Source: Planctomycetota bacterium (GTDB lineage Bacteria > Planctomycetota > UBA11346). From it: DNA of 64,000 bases. Below, piece after piece: positions 15,782 to 25,070 of the stretch; within the stretch, counting starts at the first letter, position 1; the number at the start of each line of letters is the position of its first letter. The DNA lies in contig BJHQ01000020.1 of NCBI GenBank assembly GCA_014193115.1, forward strand, positions 18,081 through 82,080, in the 5' to 3' direction. The translations under genes and the position numbers were made by a program. The notes beneath the pieces are model-generated. The model was not told where the DNA came from and made no database searches. It worked only from the letters and a program-made list of their open reading frames with translations.

Positions 15782-15785
15782 TGAA

Positions 15786-16178
15786 ATGCATGCGGGAACC
15801 CTGAGGTACAACCAGCAATTGGAGCATGGGCAGAAGCAACTCTGCGATCTGCTTGCCAAGGAGATCGACGAGAACCTTCCTGAAGCTGAGAACAGGATTT
15901 GGCATGCCCATCCCGTCTGGTTCCTGGACGGGAATCCGACGGTCGGTTACAGCAAGCAGAAACCAGGCATACGGCTGATGTTCTGGAGCGGCGCCGACTT
16001 CGATGAGCCCGGACTCACTGTCCTGGGCAAGCGGTTTAAGGACGCATCGGTGTTCTACAGCGACGTCTCGGAAATCAGGACGTCCGAGCTGCGCAGGTGG
16101 ATCGAAAAATCCCGGATGATCCAATGGGATTATCAGAACCTCGTCCGGCGGAGGGGGCGGCTGGAGCGACGGAAGTAA
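15786..16178 (+). CDS. DUF1801-type protein
   Basis: 130 residues from the ATG at 15786, five nt after the preceding stop. 'RIWHAHPVWFLDGNPTVGYSKQKPGIRLMFWSGADF' matches the small DUF1801 (YdhG-like) fold. It is the last gene of the sigma-factor cluster, often seen near DGPF genes. The function is unknown. Confidence 0.8.
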   Translation: MHAGTLRYNQQLEHGQKQLCDLLAKEIDENLPEAENRIWHAHPVWFLDGNPTVGYSKQKPGIRLMFWSGADFDEPGLTVLGKRFKDASVFYSDVSEIRTSELRRWIEKSRMIQWDYQNLVRRRGRLERRK

Positions 16179-16285
16179 GACATCTGCCAGCATACGGCGT
16201 CAGGAATCGTGATCCTCTCGCTTTGGAAGGGAATCTCCACTCCGCATCGGCCTTGCTTCAATCCATCGCCTTCCATCATTTTCTC

Positions 16286-17242
16286 ATGCGATTTCGACAC
16301 GTTCCCGGCTTGGCGAACCCGGTTTCGGCCATTGTCCTTGGTACCGGCGGATTCGGTTCGGCGCAGCCACGGGACCTGTCCTTTGCTCTGCTGGACGCCT
16401 TCGCCGAAGCCGGTGGAACATTCCTGGATACCGCCAACGTTTACGCCGCTTGGTTGCCCAATGGAACAGGAGCAAGCGAACGTACGATCGGAGCCTGGCT
16501 GACCAGCCGAGGCATGCGTGCCCAGGTGGCCATCGGCACCAAAGGCGGTCACCCGCATCTTGCCAGCATGGATCGGTCGCGCTTGCGTCCCGAGGACATC
16601 AGCGCGGATCTTGCTGAGAGTCTCCACCGTCTGTCCGTTTCCGCTATCGACGTCTATTGGCTGCACCGGGACGATGAATGCATCCCGGTGGATGAGATCC
16701 TGGGAGCAATGCAGCCGCATGTCCGTTCCGGAGTGATTCGCGCACTTGGTGCCTCGAACTGGTCCTGGGCCCGCCTGGAGGCGGCGCAGATCTGCGCCAC
16801 CAAGCATGGATGGACGGGCTTCAGCGCGAGCCAGGTCAATTGGAGCTTGGCTGCATTTTCGCCGACCCATCGTCACACCGGAGGATTGGTTGGCATGGAT
16901 GCCGACACCTTGACCTGGCATGCGTGCAGCCGGCTTGCCCAGATCCCCTACAGCAGCCAGGCGAATGGTTTCTTCGCCAAGCCGTTGGCGCAGGCGCTGG
17001 AACGGCATCCGCAGTATGACCATCCTATCAATCGACGCCGGTGGACGCTGGTGCAACAGTTTGCTGCACAACATTCCGCCAGCCCAAATGCCATCGCCTT
17101 GGCCTGGCTGCTGCAACATCCGCAGGGTGGATTCGGCATCATCGGACCCAAGAACCTGACGCAGTTGGCCGACAGTCTGACCGCAGCGAGGATCGAACTG
17201 GATCCTGAGGAGCACGCTGCCCTCAGCAGCGATCGGGGCTGA
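16286..17242 (+). CDS. Aldo/keto reductase
   Basis: 318 residues from the ATG at 16286; the frame is open further upstream without family similarity. The family order is clear: 'VLGTGGFGS', 'FLDTANVYAAWLPNGTGASERTIGAWL', 'VAIGTKGG' (Lys), 'LRPEDISADLAESLHRLSVSAIDVYWLHRDD', 'GVIRALGASNW', and 'FGIIGPKNLTQL' near the C-terminus. The catalytic Asp-Tyr-Lys-His are in D(TANV)Y, K and H. It is an NAD(P)H-dependent carbonyl reductase, with unknown substrate. It stands alone. Confidence 0.9.
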   Translation: MRFRHVPGLANPVSAIVLGTGGFGSAQPRDLSFALLDAFAEAGGTFLDTANVYAAWLPNGTGASERTIGAWLTSRGMRAQVAIGTKGGHPHLASMDRSRLRPEDISADLAESLHRLSVSAIDVYWLHRDDECIPVDEILGAMQPHVRSGVIRALGASNWSWARLEAAQICATKHGWTGFSASQVNWSLAAFSPTHRHTGGLVGMDADTLTWHACSRLAQIPYSSQANGFFAKPLAQALERHPQYDHPINRRRWTLVQQFAAQHSASPNAIALAWLLQHPQGGFGIIGPKNLTQLADSLTAARIELDPEEHAALSSDRG

Positions 17243-17290
17243 TGCCGCCCAGCCCCGGCCTGCTCGACCGGGGTGCGGTTGTGGACGTTG

Positions 17291-17773
17291 TCAGGATGCA
17301 GCCGGGACGACGGGCGGTGCGCAACGTCGGGCAGAGCGCATCCAACGCTTCATTTCGGCCAACAGCTTGCCGTCATGTTCGTCGATATAGGGTTTCAAGT
17401 CGAGATCTGGCGGCAGGTCGAGCGGTTTTTTGCTCTCGACCACCTTGATGTACTGTTGCATCAGCCGGTCGTACTCGCGCCAGGCGAAACCGTCGGCGCG
17501 GACCAAGTCCTTTTCGGTGCGCAAGGCGACTTGGTGAGCGTGCTGGTACTTGAGACCGTAGGTATCGATCAGGGCTTTTTCCACCGCCTCGTGCATCAGC
17601 AGATAGCGGCCGGTTTGGATCTTACGGCCGCTGCTGGTTGTCAGCATGCGCGGCAGGTCGCGATCAATGTAGATGGTTCGGCCGTCGGTGCTGTATCCGG
17701 CCAGGTACGGCACATGGAAGTCACGATTGATCACCAGCCGTTTGGCGATGGCGTCGATGGTCCTTCCGAGCAT
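17291..17773 (-). CDS. Conserved hypothetical protein with HEAVE motif
   Basis: 160 residues from the ATG at 17773, which has a G-rich site just upstream; the frame also opens to 17860. The motif 'LLMHEAVEKALID', with His and Glu, and 'HAHQVALRTEKDLV' resemble a family of small bacterial proteins that may be metal-binding or peptidase-like. Start and family are uncertain. It is followed at 17245 by the stop of the convergent reductase gene. Confidence 0.65.
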   Translation of the reverse strand: MLGRTIDAIAKRLVINRDFHVPYLAGYSTDGRTIYIDRDLPRMLTTSSGRKIQTGRYLLMHEAVEKALIDTYGLKYQHAHQVALRTEKDLVRADGFAWREYDRLMQQYIKVVESKKPLDLPPDLDLKPYIDEHDGKLLAEMKRWMRSARRCAPPVVPAAS

Positions 17774-17926
17774 GGCCCCCGAAACGAGCCAATCAGGCCC
17801 ATGTTGTTTGCTGTGCGCGGAACGGGAACCCGGCTGAAGTCGGTGGGGGATGCCGCGCATGTGGTTGCAGCCGCGTCCGGCAACGCCTCAGGCAGTGACA
17901 TCTGCCTGAATTCGACCGGACATCGA

Positions 17927-18940
17927 TCAGCGCGCGCTGCGTTGGTCGATCGCTTCCGATCGTGCTGCAGGCGGGGATGCGGCCAGGGCTCGGAGCTTGG
18001 CCTCGGCGTCCAGCCAATGCTGGACATCGTGTCCTCCTTGGCGGCCTTGCCTGACAAAGGTGAAGTAGGCCGATGTGGCGACCTCGTCGGACGAAACCTC
18101 AGGCAGCTTGCGGACCTGTGCCGCAGCGGTGATGCCGACCGGAGCGTTGCTCGTCTGGTGCTTGGACTCAGCCACCCGCGGCTCCGGCGTCGACGGAGTC
18201 AGATCCTTGGCGGTCGTCTGCACTGGATCCAGGCAGCTTCCGTCGGGGCGGCAGTGGTAGTCCGGGCTTTGACGGATCTCTTCGGCAGTGCAGGTGACCC
18301 GCACCGAAGATTCCGCATAGCTGACCCCGCTGACCTTGGCGATGGGGACCAGGACCTCTGAGTCTGCCTGGGCGGGGTTGGTTCTGACCACCAGGTAACG
18401 AATCGCCCAACTCTGGTCGTCGATGACGAAGTCAGTGACCTGGCCGACCCGGCTATGCTTTCCATGGGCTTGGTATCCGTGCACCGCCACGGTGCTGCGC
18501 AGATGCGCGTCCGGGCCGGCGGCGTAGCCCAGGGCGACGTCGGAAAGATTTCGCTTCTGCGGTGGCACGGCCAGGTTCCGCGGTGGAAATCCGGTGATTC
18601 CCCACAAGGAATCTCCCTGCCAGTAGAAAGGGAGACCATAGTGCTGATAATAGGACTCCTCGTATTGCCGGGACACCGGCTTGTGGTGGTCGATGGAGGG
18701 GCTGTCTTCGATCTGGCGGCGGGTGAGATGCACCTGCAAACGCTGGCCTGCACGCTCGACGATTCCAAGCGCGTGTGGCGGAATCAGGACCAAGCGTTCT
18801 GACAGCCAGGATCCGGTGTCAGCAACCAGATAGCGAATCACCCAATTCCGGTCGTCGAAGTAGAAATCCTTGACGAATCCCAGTTCGCCATCGGATGCGA
18901 TGAGGCGGTCTCCATACAAATGTTTGATGCTGCGCAGCAT
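17927..18940 (-). CDS. Double PRC-barrel protein with C-terminal DUF2934-like tail
   Basis: 337 residues with two PRC-barrel-type repeats: residues 1-85 ('LYGDRLIASDGELGFVKDFYFDDRNWVIRYLVADTG') and about 155-230 ('SRVGQVTDFVIDDQSWAIRYLVVRTNP'). The C-terminus 'YFTFVRQGRQGGHDVQHWLDAEAKL' fits DUF2934. PRC-barrels bind RNA, photosynthetic complexes or ligands (family knowledge). Nothing in the sequence narrows the role. Confidence 0.85.
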   Translation of the reverse strand: MLRSIKHLYGDRLIASDGELGFVKDFYFDDRNWVIRYLVADTGSWLSERLVLIPPHALGIVERAGQRLQVHLTRRQIEDSPSIDHHKPVSRQYEESYYQHYGLPFYWQGDSLWGITGFPPRNLAVPPQKRNLSDVALGYAAGPDAHLRSTVAVHGYQAHGKHSRVGQVTDFVIDDQSWAIRYLVVRTNPAQADSEVLVPIAKVSGVSYAESSVRVTCTAEEIRQSPDYHCRPDGSCLDPVQTTAKDLTPSTPEPRVAESKHQTSNAPVGITAAAQVRKLPEVSSDEVATSAYFTFVRQGRQGGHDVQHWLDAEAKLRALAASPPAARSEAIDQRSAR

Positions 18941-19295
18941 GCTGACTGCTTTCCTGCTGAGGTTGACACGCCCGGGATGGCCGATGGGCCTGGCCTGGAA
19001 CGGTGAGTTGGTGGGGTGAGTCCCCGGCCAGCCATGATCAGCAGGTTCCGGGCCATCATCCGGTCGACGTTCGTACCCAGCGAACCCCTTGGCATTTTCC
19101 GATCGAATGTCCGGTCAGGCGTCCGATGCCGGTGGACGGGCCTCCAGCGATCCGCATGACTCCCCGTCGGAAATCATGCATTGTGCATGGGTGCTGCCTG
19201 GTTCGGACATCGGTTGGGGATTCCAGCGAACCGCTGGGGCGGCGCTCCACGCCGCCTGACTGTGGCCTGCCGCCGGCCGTTCGGTCTGATCCGGC
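18941..19295. other. Divergent intergenic region, 355 bp
   Basis: This lies between divergent PRC-barrel and SRAP genes, so it must hold both promoters. A TTGACA-like TTGACACG occurs near 18962 on the plus strand but no convincing -10 box follows at the right spacing. No RNA gene or supported ORF is seen. Confidence 0.35.
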
Positions 19296-19958
19296 ATGTG
19301 CGGACGTTTCGCCAACTCCGAGACCATTCCGGCGATGCGTGCCACCTTCGCGGCAGATGGTCTCGATGTGTCCTGGTCACCGTCCTGGAACATCACCCCG
19401 ACCCGGCAGATTCCAGTGCTGATCCAAGACCGGCGATCGCGCCGGCTCGGACTGATGCGCTGGGGCTGGAATCCCGATGCGCTCGGTGGACGCCTGCTGG
19501 TGAACTGCCGTGGCGAGGAAGCCCACGCCAAGCGGATGTTCCAATCACCGCTGGAGAGCCGTCGCTGCCTGATCCCGGCCACGGCGTTTTACGAATGGCG
19601 TCCTGCCGCGCAGATGAAAGCCAAGCCGACGCCATTTGCTTTCGCGCCCCGGGCCGGTGGCCTCTTTGCCATTGCCGGGCTGTGGCTTCCCATGACCAAT
19701 GCCGATGGCACGCGTTCAGGAGCGGCCATTCTCATGACGGTTCCAGCCAACACGGTGGTCGCTCCGGTCCACGATCGCATGCCGCTGGTGATTGGGCCTG
19801 ATCAGGCTGCTGCCTGGCTGACCGACCCGGCCGCGGCCCGAGAACTGATCACCACGCCTCCCGCCGAGGAGTGGACGAGCTGGCGGATCGGACCGGCGAT
19901 CGGTGATGTCCGGAGGGACGGACCGGACATCGCGGAGCAAGCAACCGACATCACCTGA
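19296..19958 (+). CDS. SRAP-domain protein (HMCES/YedK family)
   Basis: 220 residues. The catalytic Cys2 follows Met1 ('MCGRFANS'). The expected Asn and Glu positions are in 'WNITPT' and 'FYEWRP', and the catalytic-type His is in 'PVHDRMPLV'. The NARAE-like segment reads 'NCRGEEA', a variant. The family protects abasic sites in single-stranded DNA by forming a thiazolidine crosslink with Cys2. Length matches YedK (about 220). Confidence 0.92.
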   Translation: MCGRFANSETIPAMRATFAADGLDVSWSPSWNITPTRQIPVLIQDRRSRRLGLMRWGWNPDALGGRLLVNCRGEEAHAKRMFQSPLESRRCLIPATAFYEWRPAAQMKAKPTPFAFAPRAGGLFAIAGLWLPMTNADGTRSGAAILMTVPANTVVAPVHDRMPLVIGPDQAAAWLTDPAAARELITTPPAEEWTSWRIGPAIGDVRRDGPDIAEQATDIT

Positions 19959-20059
19959 CTGGCAGCGCTGCCGTGGATGGCCGTTCAGGTTTCGAATCCT
20001 GGAATGGCCTGGCGTTTTTCAGCAACCGCTCCAGCGGAACTGTTTGTCATCGACAATCC

Positions 20060-21607
20060 TTATTTCGGATCGGCGATGGTGATCAAGCTGTTGAACGGAA
20101 CGCCGGATTGGCCGGGGCCAGGGCTCAGCGCCACCGAGCGACGTTTGATGTCGGTGATCAGCGGATATTTTTCCCGGAGTTTTTCTTCGAATGCGATCAG
20201 CACCTTGTCGCTGGTCTGGCCCGGTGCGGCCTTCGCTGTACCGCTGAGTTCGACCACGACCCCGCCGGACTGGCGAGCGACCCGGTAACGGCTGAGCGCG
20301 ACCTGGCGGGTGCTGGGATCCTGGGCCTGGGCCACGGCCGCCAGCAATTCACTGGCGACCCGGGTGGCGCGGCGTTCGCCGTCGAGCCAGCGGACCAGAT
20401 TCCCGGCGGTTCGGCCGGCCTCGCCGTGCTTCTTGGCTTCGTCTTCGACCGCTTTGGCGCTTTTCACCAAGGCATCCAGCCGAGTTTTGGCCTCGGCCGC
20501 GACGCTGCCGGCATGGACCGACGCTGCGATGGCGACACCGAGCAGCGCTACCGAGACCACTGCCGCGACCCGCAGGGCGCCGTCGGTGGCCCAGAACCGG
20601 GCCCGGCGGTCCCGTGACTCTTGCATCGCGTCGAGTTCGAATTGCTTGGCCAAGGCCGCACCGAGGACCGGCGTCCACGGGCTTGGCAGCGCTGCCAACT
20701 GGTCGAGGAGGTCGGACGAGACCGTTCCTGGAACTCCGGCGAAGGGATTGATCACCCGCACCGGCAGGTTGGCCTTCTTCGATAAATCCGCTGCGAATCC
20801 AGGGGCCTGGGCGCCGGCTCCAGACAGCCAGATGCTGGTCGGCTCGAAACGGTCCAGGTGGAACTGCGCTTTGGCGAAACGCAGGTTGTTGGCCAGGGTC
20901 GAGGCGACCTGTGCGGCTTGGCGCTCGATCAGATTCTTCAAGTCATTCGGCAGGTTGCGGCCGAGCTTGGCCACCATGGTCTTGGCGTCAGCGACCGAAA
21001 TCGAACGCAGTTCGGCGACCTGGCGGATCAGGTCATCGAGGCCCGGGGTCTGCGGGCGCAGGAACAGCAGCTCGCCATCGTGGACCAGGGTCAAATGCAG
21101 GCGGCTGCCGCCGATGTCGAGCAGCACCGCCGGCATGGTCGAGCCGACCTCCTGGGCCTTCCAGGCGTGGTACAGGCCCAAGGCGGGCGGGATGATGCTT
21201 GCGACCTGGGCGCCACGGCGCGCCAAAGCGGTCTGGAGCTGGTCGATCAGACGCTGCTTCGCCACCAGGGCGATGATCCGCAGCTCATCGCCGCCCAGGT
21301 TCCGCACCTGGTGCCAGCTCGCCGCCATCGGCTCGCTGGCCTCGCCGCTCGGCTGGAGTTCGAAGCGCACGATCCGGTCGAGCCGGTCCGGCGGGCAGGG
21401 GGGCTGGACCATCTGACGGACCAGCAGGTCGTCGTGCTGCAGGACGACCCGCACCTTGCCGAGACCATCCGGCAGCGGAACCGCAGCCAAGGCCTGGATC
21501 GGATCGCCGCCTTCCGGCACCGGCCAGGATTCCAGCGCGATCAGACGGCCATCCTCGACCCGGCACAGGCGGATGGCGGAGGAGGACACCTCAATGGCGG
21601 TGGGCAT
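20060..21607 (-). CDS. PilM-like protein fused to a PilN-like membrane and periplasmic part
   Basis: 515 residues from the ATG at 21607 ('MPTAIEVSSSAIRL'). The N-terminal about 350 residues are an actin-like PilM module ('VVLQHDDLLVRQMVQPPC', 'PAVLLDIGGSRLHLTLVHDGEL', 'SIWLSGAGAQAPGF'). Then comes one transmembrane helix ('VAAVVSVALLGVAIAASVH'), a coiled coil, and a periplasmic alpha/beta part ('GVVVELSGTAKA'). This order fits a fusion of type IV pilus or type II secretion PilM with PilN. No other pilus genes are nearby. The frame also extends to 21670. Confidence 0.75.
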   Translation of the reverse strand: MPTAIEVSSSAIRLCRVEDGRLIALESWPVPEGGDPIQALAAVPLPDGLGKVRVVLQHDDLLVRQMVQPPCPPDRLDRIVRFELQPSGEASEPMAASWHQVRNLGGDELRIIALVAKQRLIDQLQTALARRGAQVASIIPPALGLYHAWKAQEVGSTMPAVLLDIGGSRLHLTLVHDGELLFLRPQTPGLDDLIRQVAELRSISVADAKTMVAKLGRNLPNDLKNLIERQAAQVASTLANNLRFAKAQFHLDRFEPTSIWLSGAGAQAPGFAADLSKKANLPVRVINPFAGVPGTVSSDLLDQLAALPSPWTPVLGAALAKQFELDAMQESRDRRARFWATDGALRVAAVVSVALLGVAIAASVHAGSVAAEAKTRLDALVKSAKAVEDEAKKHGEAGRTAGNLVRWLDGERRATRVASELLAAVAQAQDPSTRQVALSRYRVARQSGGVVVELSGTAKAAPGQTSDKVLIAFEEKLREKYPLITDIKRRSVALSPGPGQSGVPFNSLITIADPK

Positions 21608-21756
21608 GGCGACTCCGGTGGCCTGGCAGCCTGGATGGACCAGAGGCCAGAGCCGTCGGACGCTGGCCATCGGCGACCAGCCCGCAAGTCGGCCGAGGGA
21701 CTCTTGCTGTCAGGCGGATGGGACGCTGACGCTGCCAACCTGGGCAGCAGGCCCGG

Positions 21757-23028
21757 TCAGAAGCTGATCTGTTGTTGAAGGCGCCAGATGTGGGCCGATG
21801 CCCGGCCGGCCTCGGCGTGCCAGTTGGTATAGACGAAGCCAGTGCGATTGCCGCGAGCGTTGGTGCTGGCCGACTGATCATCGTGATAGGTCAACCCGAT
21901 CTCGATCTGGCGACCGCTGGTGCCGTGATCCTGGTTCCCGAAAGCGGCGGTTTCGCCGGTGTCCTCGCGGGACAGGTCAATCGCGCTGTAGCGTGCCGAG
22001 GCTTCAAACGCCGAGCCTGGCGAAATGGCATCGGACTGCACGGTGTAGCCGGCTTGGATCAGCCAGATCAGCGAGGAGACCTCGCGCCGGGCATGGCGAT
22101 TGCTACCGGCGACGCCGTTCACGGAGTTGGTGTCGGTGCGGACGAATCGACGCTGCCAGCGGATTTCGGCCAAGGCGACGAAACCGTCGCGGCGGACGAG
22201 AGCCTCAGCACCGAGGCAGAACGTGTTGGTGGTGGTGTCGCCGGTGATGGAGGTCGGCACCGTTCCGCTTGCATCGGCGAAGGCGTTGGAGTCCTGGTCG
22301 GACAGGGTCGCCGCGCTCAGATCGCCCTGATTCCAGGCGGCATCGAGGGTGAACATGGTGCCTTGGCCGGCGGCGCCAGCCCAGGATTCCTGGTATTTAT
22401 CCAGGTTCCAGCCGGTCGATTGGGGCGGGGTCAGCTCGATGCGGGCACAATAGAGCAGGCCTTCACGGCGATTGATCGAGCCTGGAGCGCTGTCCGCGAC
22501 GTTGTTCTGGATGTCGATGCCACCGCGCACCGTCGGGCTGGCCAGGCGGTAGCCGATGCCGGTGCCGCGCTGATTGAGCAAAGCCCGGGTGGCGCGCTGG
22601 GTGGCGAGCAGGCTGCACGTGTTCGGTCCGACCGCCGAGCGGTTGATGAATGCCCAGTCGAGGCCGCCTTGGACGCTATGGCGGGTGTCGCCGTCGGTGA
22701 AGTTGCGGGACAGGAAGGTCAGGAACAACGCCGGGGTGCGGCTGGCACCCTCGCGGTCGGCGCCATCGGCGGTGAGCAGAAAGGTTCCGCTCCAACTTTT
22801 ACTGGCAGTTCCGAAGCGCACGCCGAAGCGCGCCCGGCGCAGGAAGAAGTCGGCGTGGTCATCTTTCCCCGGGACCGCCCCGCCGACGCTGTAGGGCGAG
22901 CCGTCGGCCTGGTCGGCTTGGGAGATTTGGGCCCGGATCTGGACGAAGCTGGCGAGAGAAGCGGTGATCGCTTCGTCTGCGGTTGCGCAGGTGAGGGCTC
23001 CGACGAGCACCAGGGCGACGCGTGGCAT
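21757..23028 (-). CDS. Outer-membrane porin-like protein (OprP/OprO type)
   Basis: 423 residues with a signal peptide ('MPRVALVLVGALTCATA') and many amphipathic beta strands ('ADFFLRRARFGVRFGTASKSW', 'LIWLIQAGYTVQ'). It ends in an aromatic Phe ('QQQISF'), the typical outer-membrane barrel insertion signal. Motifs such as 'FFLRRARFG' and 'SVQGGLDWAFINRSA' fit phosphate-selective-porin-like proteins. The substrate is unknown. Divergent promoter space lies at 23029-23111. Confidence 0.8.
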   Translation of the reverse strand: MPRVALVLVGALTCATADEAITASLASFVQIRAQISQADQADGSPYSVGGAVPGKDDHADFFLRRARFGVRFGTASKSWSGTFLLTADGADREGASRTPALFLTFLSRNFTDGDTRHSVQGGLDWAFINRSAVGPNTCSLLATQRATRALLNQRGTGIGYRLASPTVRGGIDIQNNVADSAPGSINRREGLLYCARIELTPPQSTGWNLDKYQESWAGAAGQGTMFTLDAAWNQGDLSAATLSDQDSNAFADASGTVPTSITGDTTTNTFCLGAEALVRRDGFVALAEIRWQRRFVRTDTNSVNGVAGSNRHARREVSSLIWLIQAGYTVQSDAISPGSAFEASARYSAIDLSREDTGETAAFGNQDHGTSGRQIEIGLTYHDDQSASTNARGNRTGFVYTNWHAEAGRASAHIWRLQQQISF

Positions 23029-23111
23029 AGAGCCTCCGCAGCTTTGTTACGCTATGATTCCGCGTTGGTAAAGAGGTCGGTTTTATGATTGGACGACCGT
23101 TGCAACCTCGC

Positions 23112-23627
23112 CTAATGGACGATGGTCGGTTTCCAGTCCTTCTTTTCCTGCTTCGGCGGTTTGGCCGCCTCTTCCATCTCTTTCCGGTCTTTCTCCTTCT
23201 GCTTCTTTTCTTCGGCGATGCGAATCTGTTCGGCCTGCCATGACCAGGCTGGTTGGACGGCCCCGAGCACGGGCACGAACAAGGCTCCGGTGGCCAGCAC
23301 CACGAGCAGCCACGAAGCGATGGTCCGCCAAGGCCGACGCAGGACCATCGGCACAGCGAAGGCGACGGCGATGGCCAGGGCGATGACGATGGTGGCGCCA
23401 AGGCCCTGCACCCGGTTGGTCCATTCAAGGGTGGTGGTCGTCGTCCAAAACTCGCTGCTCCCGGTGGCGTCGACCAGTTTCAATTGTTTCAGTGCCTGAT
23501 CGGTATCAGGCACCAGCCAGGCGCAGGTAGCGACTGAGGCTGCGATCAGCACCACCGAAACGCCTGACAGAAGCCAGTCGGTGGAGGTCGTGGGGTGTTC
23601 AGTGGCGGGGACGGTCACGCGTTCCAT
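23112..23627 (-). CDS. Membrane protein of unknown function
   Basis: 171 residues from the ATG at 23627. There are hydrophobic segments at about 18-37 ('LLSGVSVVLIAASVATCAWLV'), 75-95 ('LGATIVIALAIAVAFAVPMVL') and 100-118. The C-terminus is highly charged ('EEKKQKEKDRKEMEEAAKPPKQEKK'), probably cytoplasmic. It is divergent from the lipoprotein gene at 23718. No family is recognised. Confidence 0.7.
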   Translation of the reverse strand: MERVTVPATEHPTTSTDWLLSGVSVVLIAASVATCAWLVPDTDQALKQLKLVDATGSSEFWTTTTTLEWTNRVQGLGATIVIALAIAVAFAVPMVLRRPWRTIASWLLVVLATGALFVPVLGAVQPAWSWQAEQIRIAEEKKQKEKDRKEMEEAAKPPKQEKKDWKPTIVH

Positions 23628-23717
23628 GGCGCTTGTACGGTCGTCGGGCCGCCGCGTTCGCTGCCGGGTCGCGGGGCAGGCGCTTCCCAGCACTCCAGCC
23701 AGGTATGAACTGGACCC

Positions 23718-24353
23718 ATGCGCCAGCCGTACCCGGTCGTGCTCCTGCTGGTTCTTGCCGCTCTGGCCGGCTGCGGCCGGTCGGTTCCACCGGTACCCCT
23801 CAACGCTCGCGGCCAGCCGGCCCATGCCGCTCCGGAACGGCCGTGGCTCGCCAAGGGACGGATCGCGATCGCCTTCGTTTCCTGGCGGGCGTCTGCCCAG
23901 GTCATCATCCGTGGTGAACCGGACGGCCGTGCCCGTCTCGCGGTGGTGGGCGACGAGGGCCTTCTGTTGCTTGATGTCAGCGTCGATCCAGCCCAGCCGG
24001 GTGATGGCTGGTACCGGATCGAATCGGTGGTCGAACCGGTCAAGGAGGCAGCTCCGCATCTGGCCCGGATCGCTCTGCACGCCTTCGGGTTGCCGGTGGA
24101 GCAGCGCCGCTGGGAAGACGACATCCTGGTTGGCGCGACCCGCTTCGGCGACCGGATCTATGGAGGTGATCCCATCCTGCTCCGCCTGGTCGAAGGCCAG
24201 GGACTGACATTGGAGTTGGAGGATTGGCGGCCATTCGACGGCGAATTGGCGCCGTGGTCGGTGCGCGCCTTGGGGCCATTGGGTCTGACCATGACCATCA
24301 TCCTGAGCGAGATCCGTCATCTGGCCTCGCCGGTCGAAGGCAAACCGCGCTGA
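23718..24353 (+). CDS. Putative lipoprotein
   Basis: 211 residues with a lipoprotein signal: 'MRQPYPVVLLLVLAALAGCGRS' (lipobox LAGC near residue 19). The body has beta-rich stretches ('AQVIIRGEPDGRARLAVVG', 'LLRLVEGQGLTLELEDWRPFDG') similar in style to outer-membrane lipoproteins such as LolB or DUF3261, but no diagnostic motif is seen. It is divergent from the membrane protein at 23627 and 82 nt upstream of lemA. Confidence 0.7.
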   Translation: MRQPYPVVLLLVLAALAGCGRSVPPVPLNARGQPAHAAPERPWLAKGRIAIAFVSWRASAQVIIRGEPDGRARLAVVGDEGLLLLDVSVDPAQPGDGWYRIESVVEPVKEAAPHLARIALHAFGLPVEQRRWEDDILVGATRFGDRIYGGDPILLRLVEGQGLTLELEDWRPFDGELAPWSVRALGPLGLTMTIILSEIRHLASPVEGKPR

Positions 24354-24435
24354 ACCGATTGTCAGGCCGGGCCGGCACCTTGGGCGACTTGCCGAGCAGC
24401 CGCGCCCCAACACCGTCCCTGGCGGAGCCTTCGCC

Positions 24436-25023
24436 ATGTGGACCGCCATCATCGTCGCCGCCGTCGCCCTGGTCGTCCTGATCTGGGCGGTGTCCGCCTA
24501 CAACGGCCTGATCACGCTGCGCAACCGCTTCAAGAACGCCTTCAGCCAGATCGATGTGCAGCTCAAGCGGCGCTACGACCTGATCCCGAACCTGGTCGAG
24601 GTCGCCAAGGGCTATCTGAAGCATGAACGTGAAACCCTCGAAGCCGTGATCGCCGCCCGCAACGGCGCCGCCAGCGCCGCCAGCCGGGTTGCCGCCGATC
24701 CAGCCAATCCGACTGCCATGAAGGGCCTGATCGCCGCCGAGACCGCCCTCACCGGAACCATGGGCAAGTTTTTCGCCCTGTCCGAGTCCTATCCCGACCT
24801 GAAGGCCAATACGTCGATGCACCAGCTCAGCGAGGAGCTGTCGAGCACCGAGAACAAAGTCGCCTTCGCCCGCCAGGCCTACAATGATGCGGTGATGAGC
24901 TACAACACCGCCCGCGAGGTCTTTCCTAGCTCGATCATCGCCGGCTTCGGCCAGTTTCTGCCTGCTGAGCCATTCACCATCGACAACCCGGTGGAGCGCA
25001 ACGCACCGAAGGTCAGCTTCTGA
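24436..25023 (+). CDS. lemA: LemA family protein
   Basis: 195 residues. The N-terminal transmembrane anchor is 'IIVAAVALVVLIWAVSAYNGLI'. The LemA signature follows: 'LRNRFKNAFSQIDVQLKRRYDLIPNLVEVAKGYLKHERETLEAVIAARN', and 'FALSESYPDLKAN', 'VAFARQAYNDAVMSYNTAREVFPSSIIAGF'. Length and start are typical. The role of the family is uncertain, with membrane-associated stress or secretion functions suggested. Confidence 0.95.
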   Translation: MWTAIIVAAVALVVLIWAVSAYNGLITLRNRFKNAFSQIDVQLKRRYDLIPNLVEVAKGYLKHERETLEAVIAARNGAASAASRVAADPANPTAMKGLIAAETALTGTMGKFFALSESYPDLKANTSMHQLSEELSSTENKVAFARQAYNDAVMSYNTAREVFPSSIIAGFGQFLPAEPFTIDNPVERNAPKVSF

Positions 25024-25070
25024 GCTCAGGCGCAGCTTCGCCTGGAAGCGCCGAGCCTGGGAGCGCAGAG

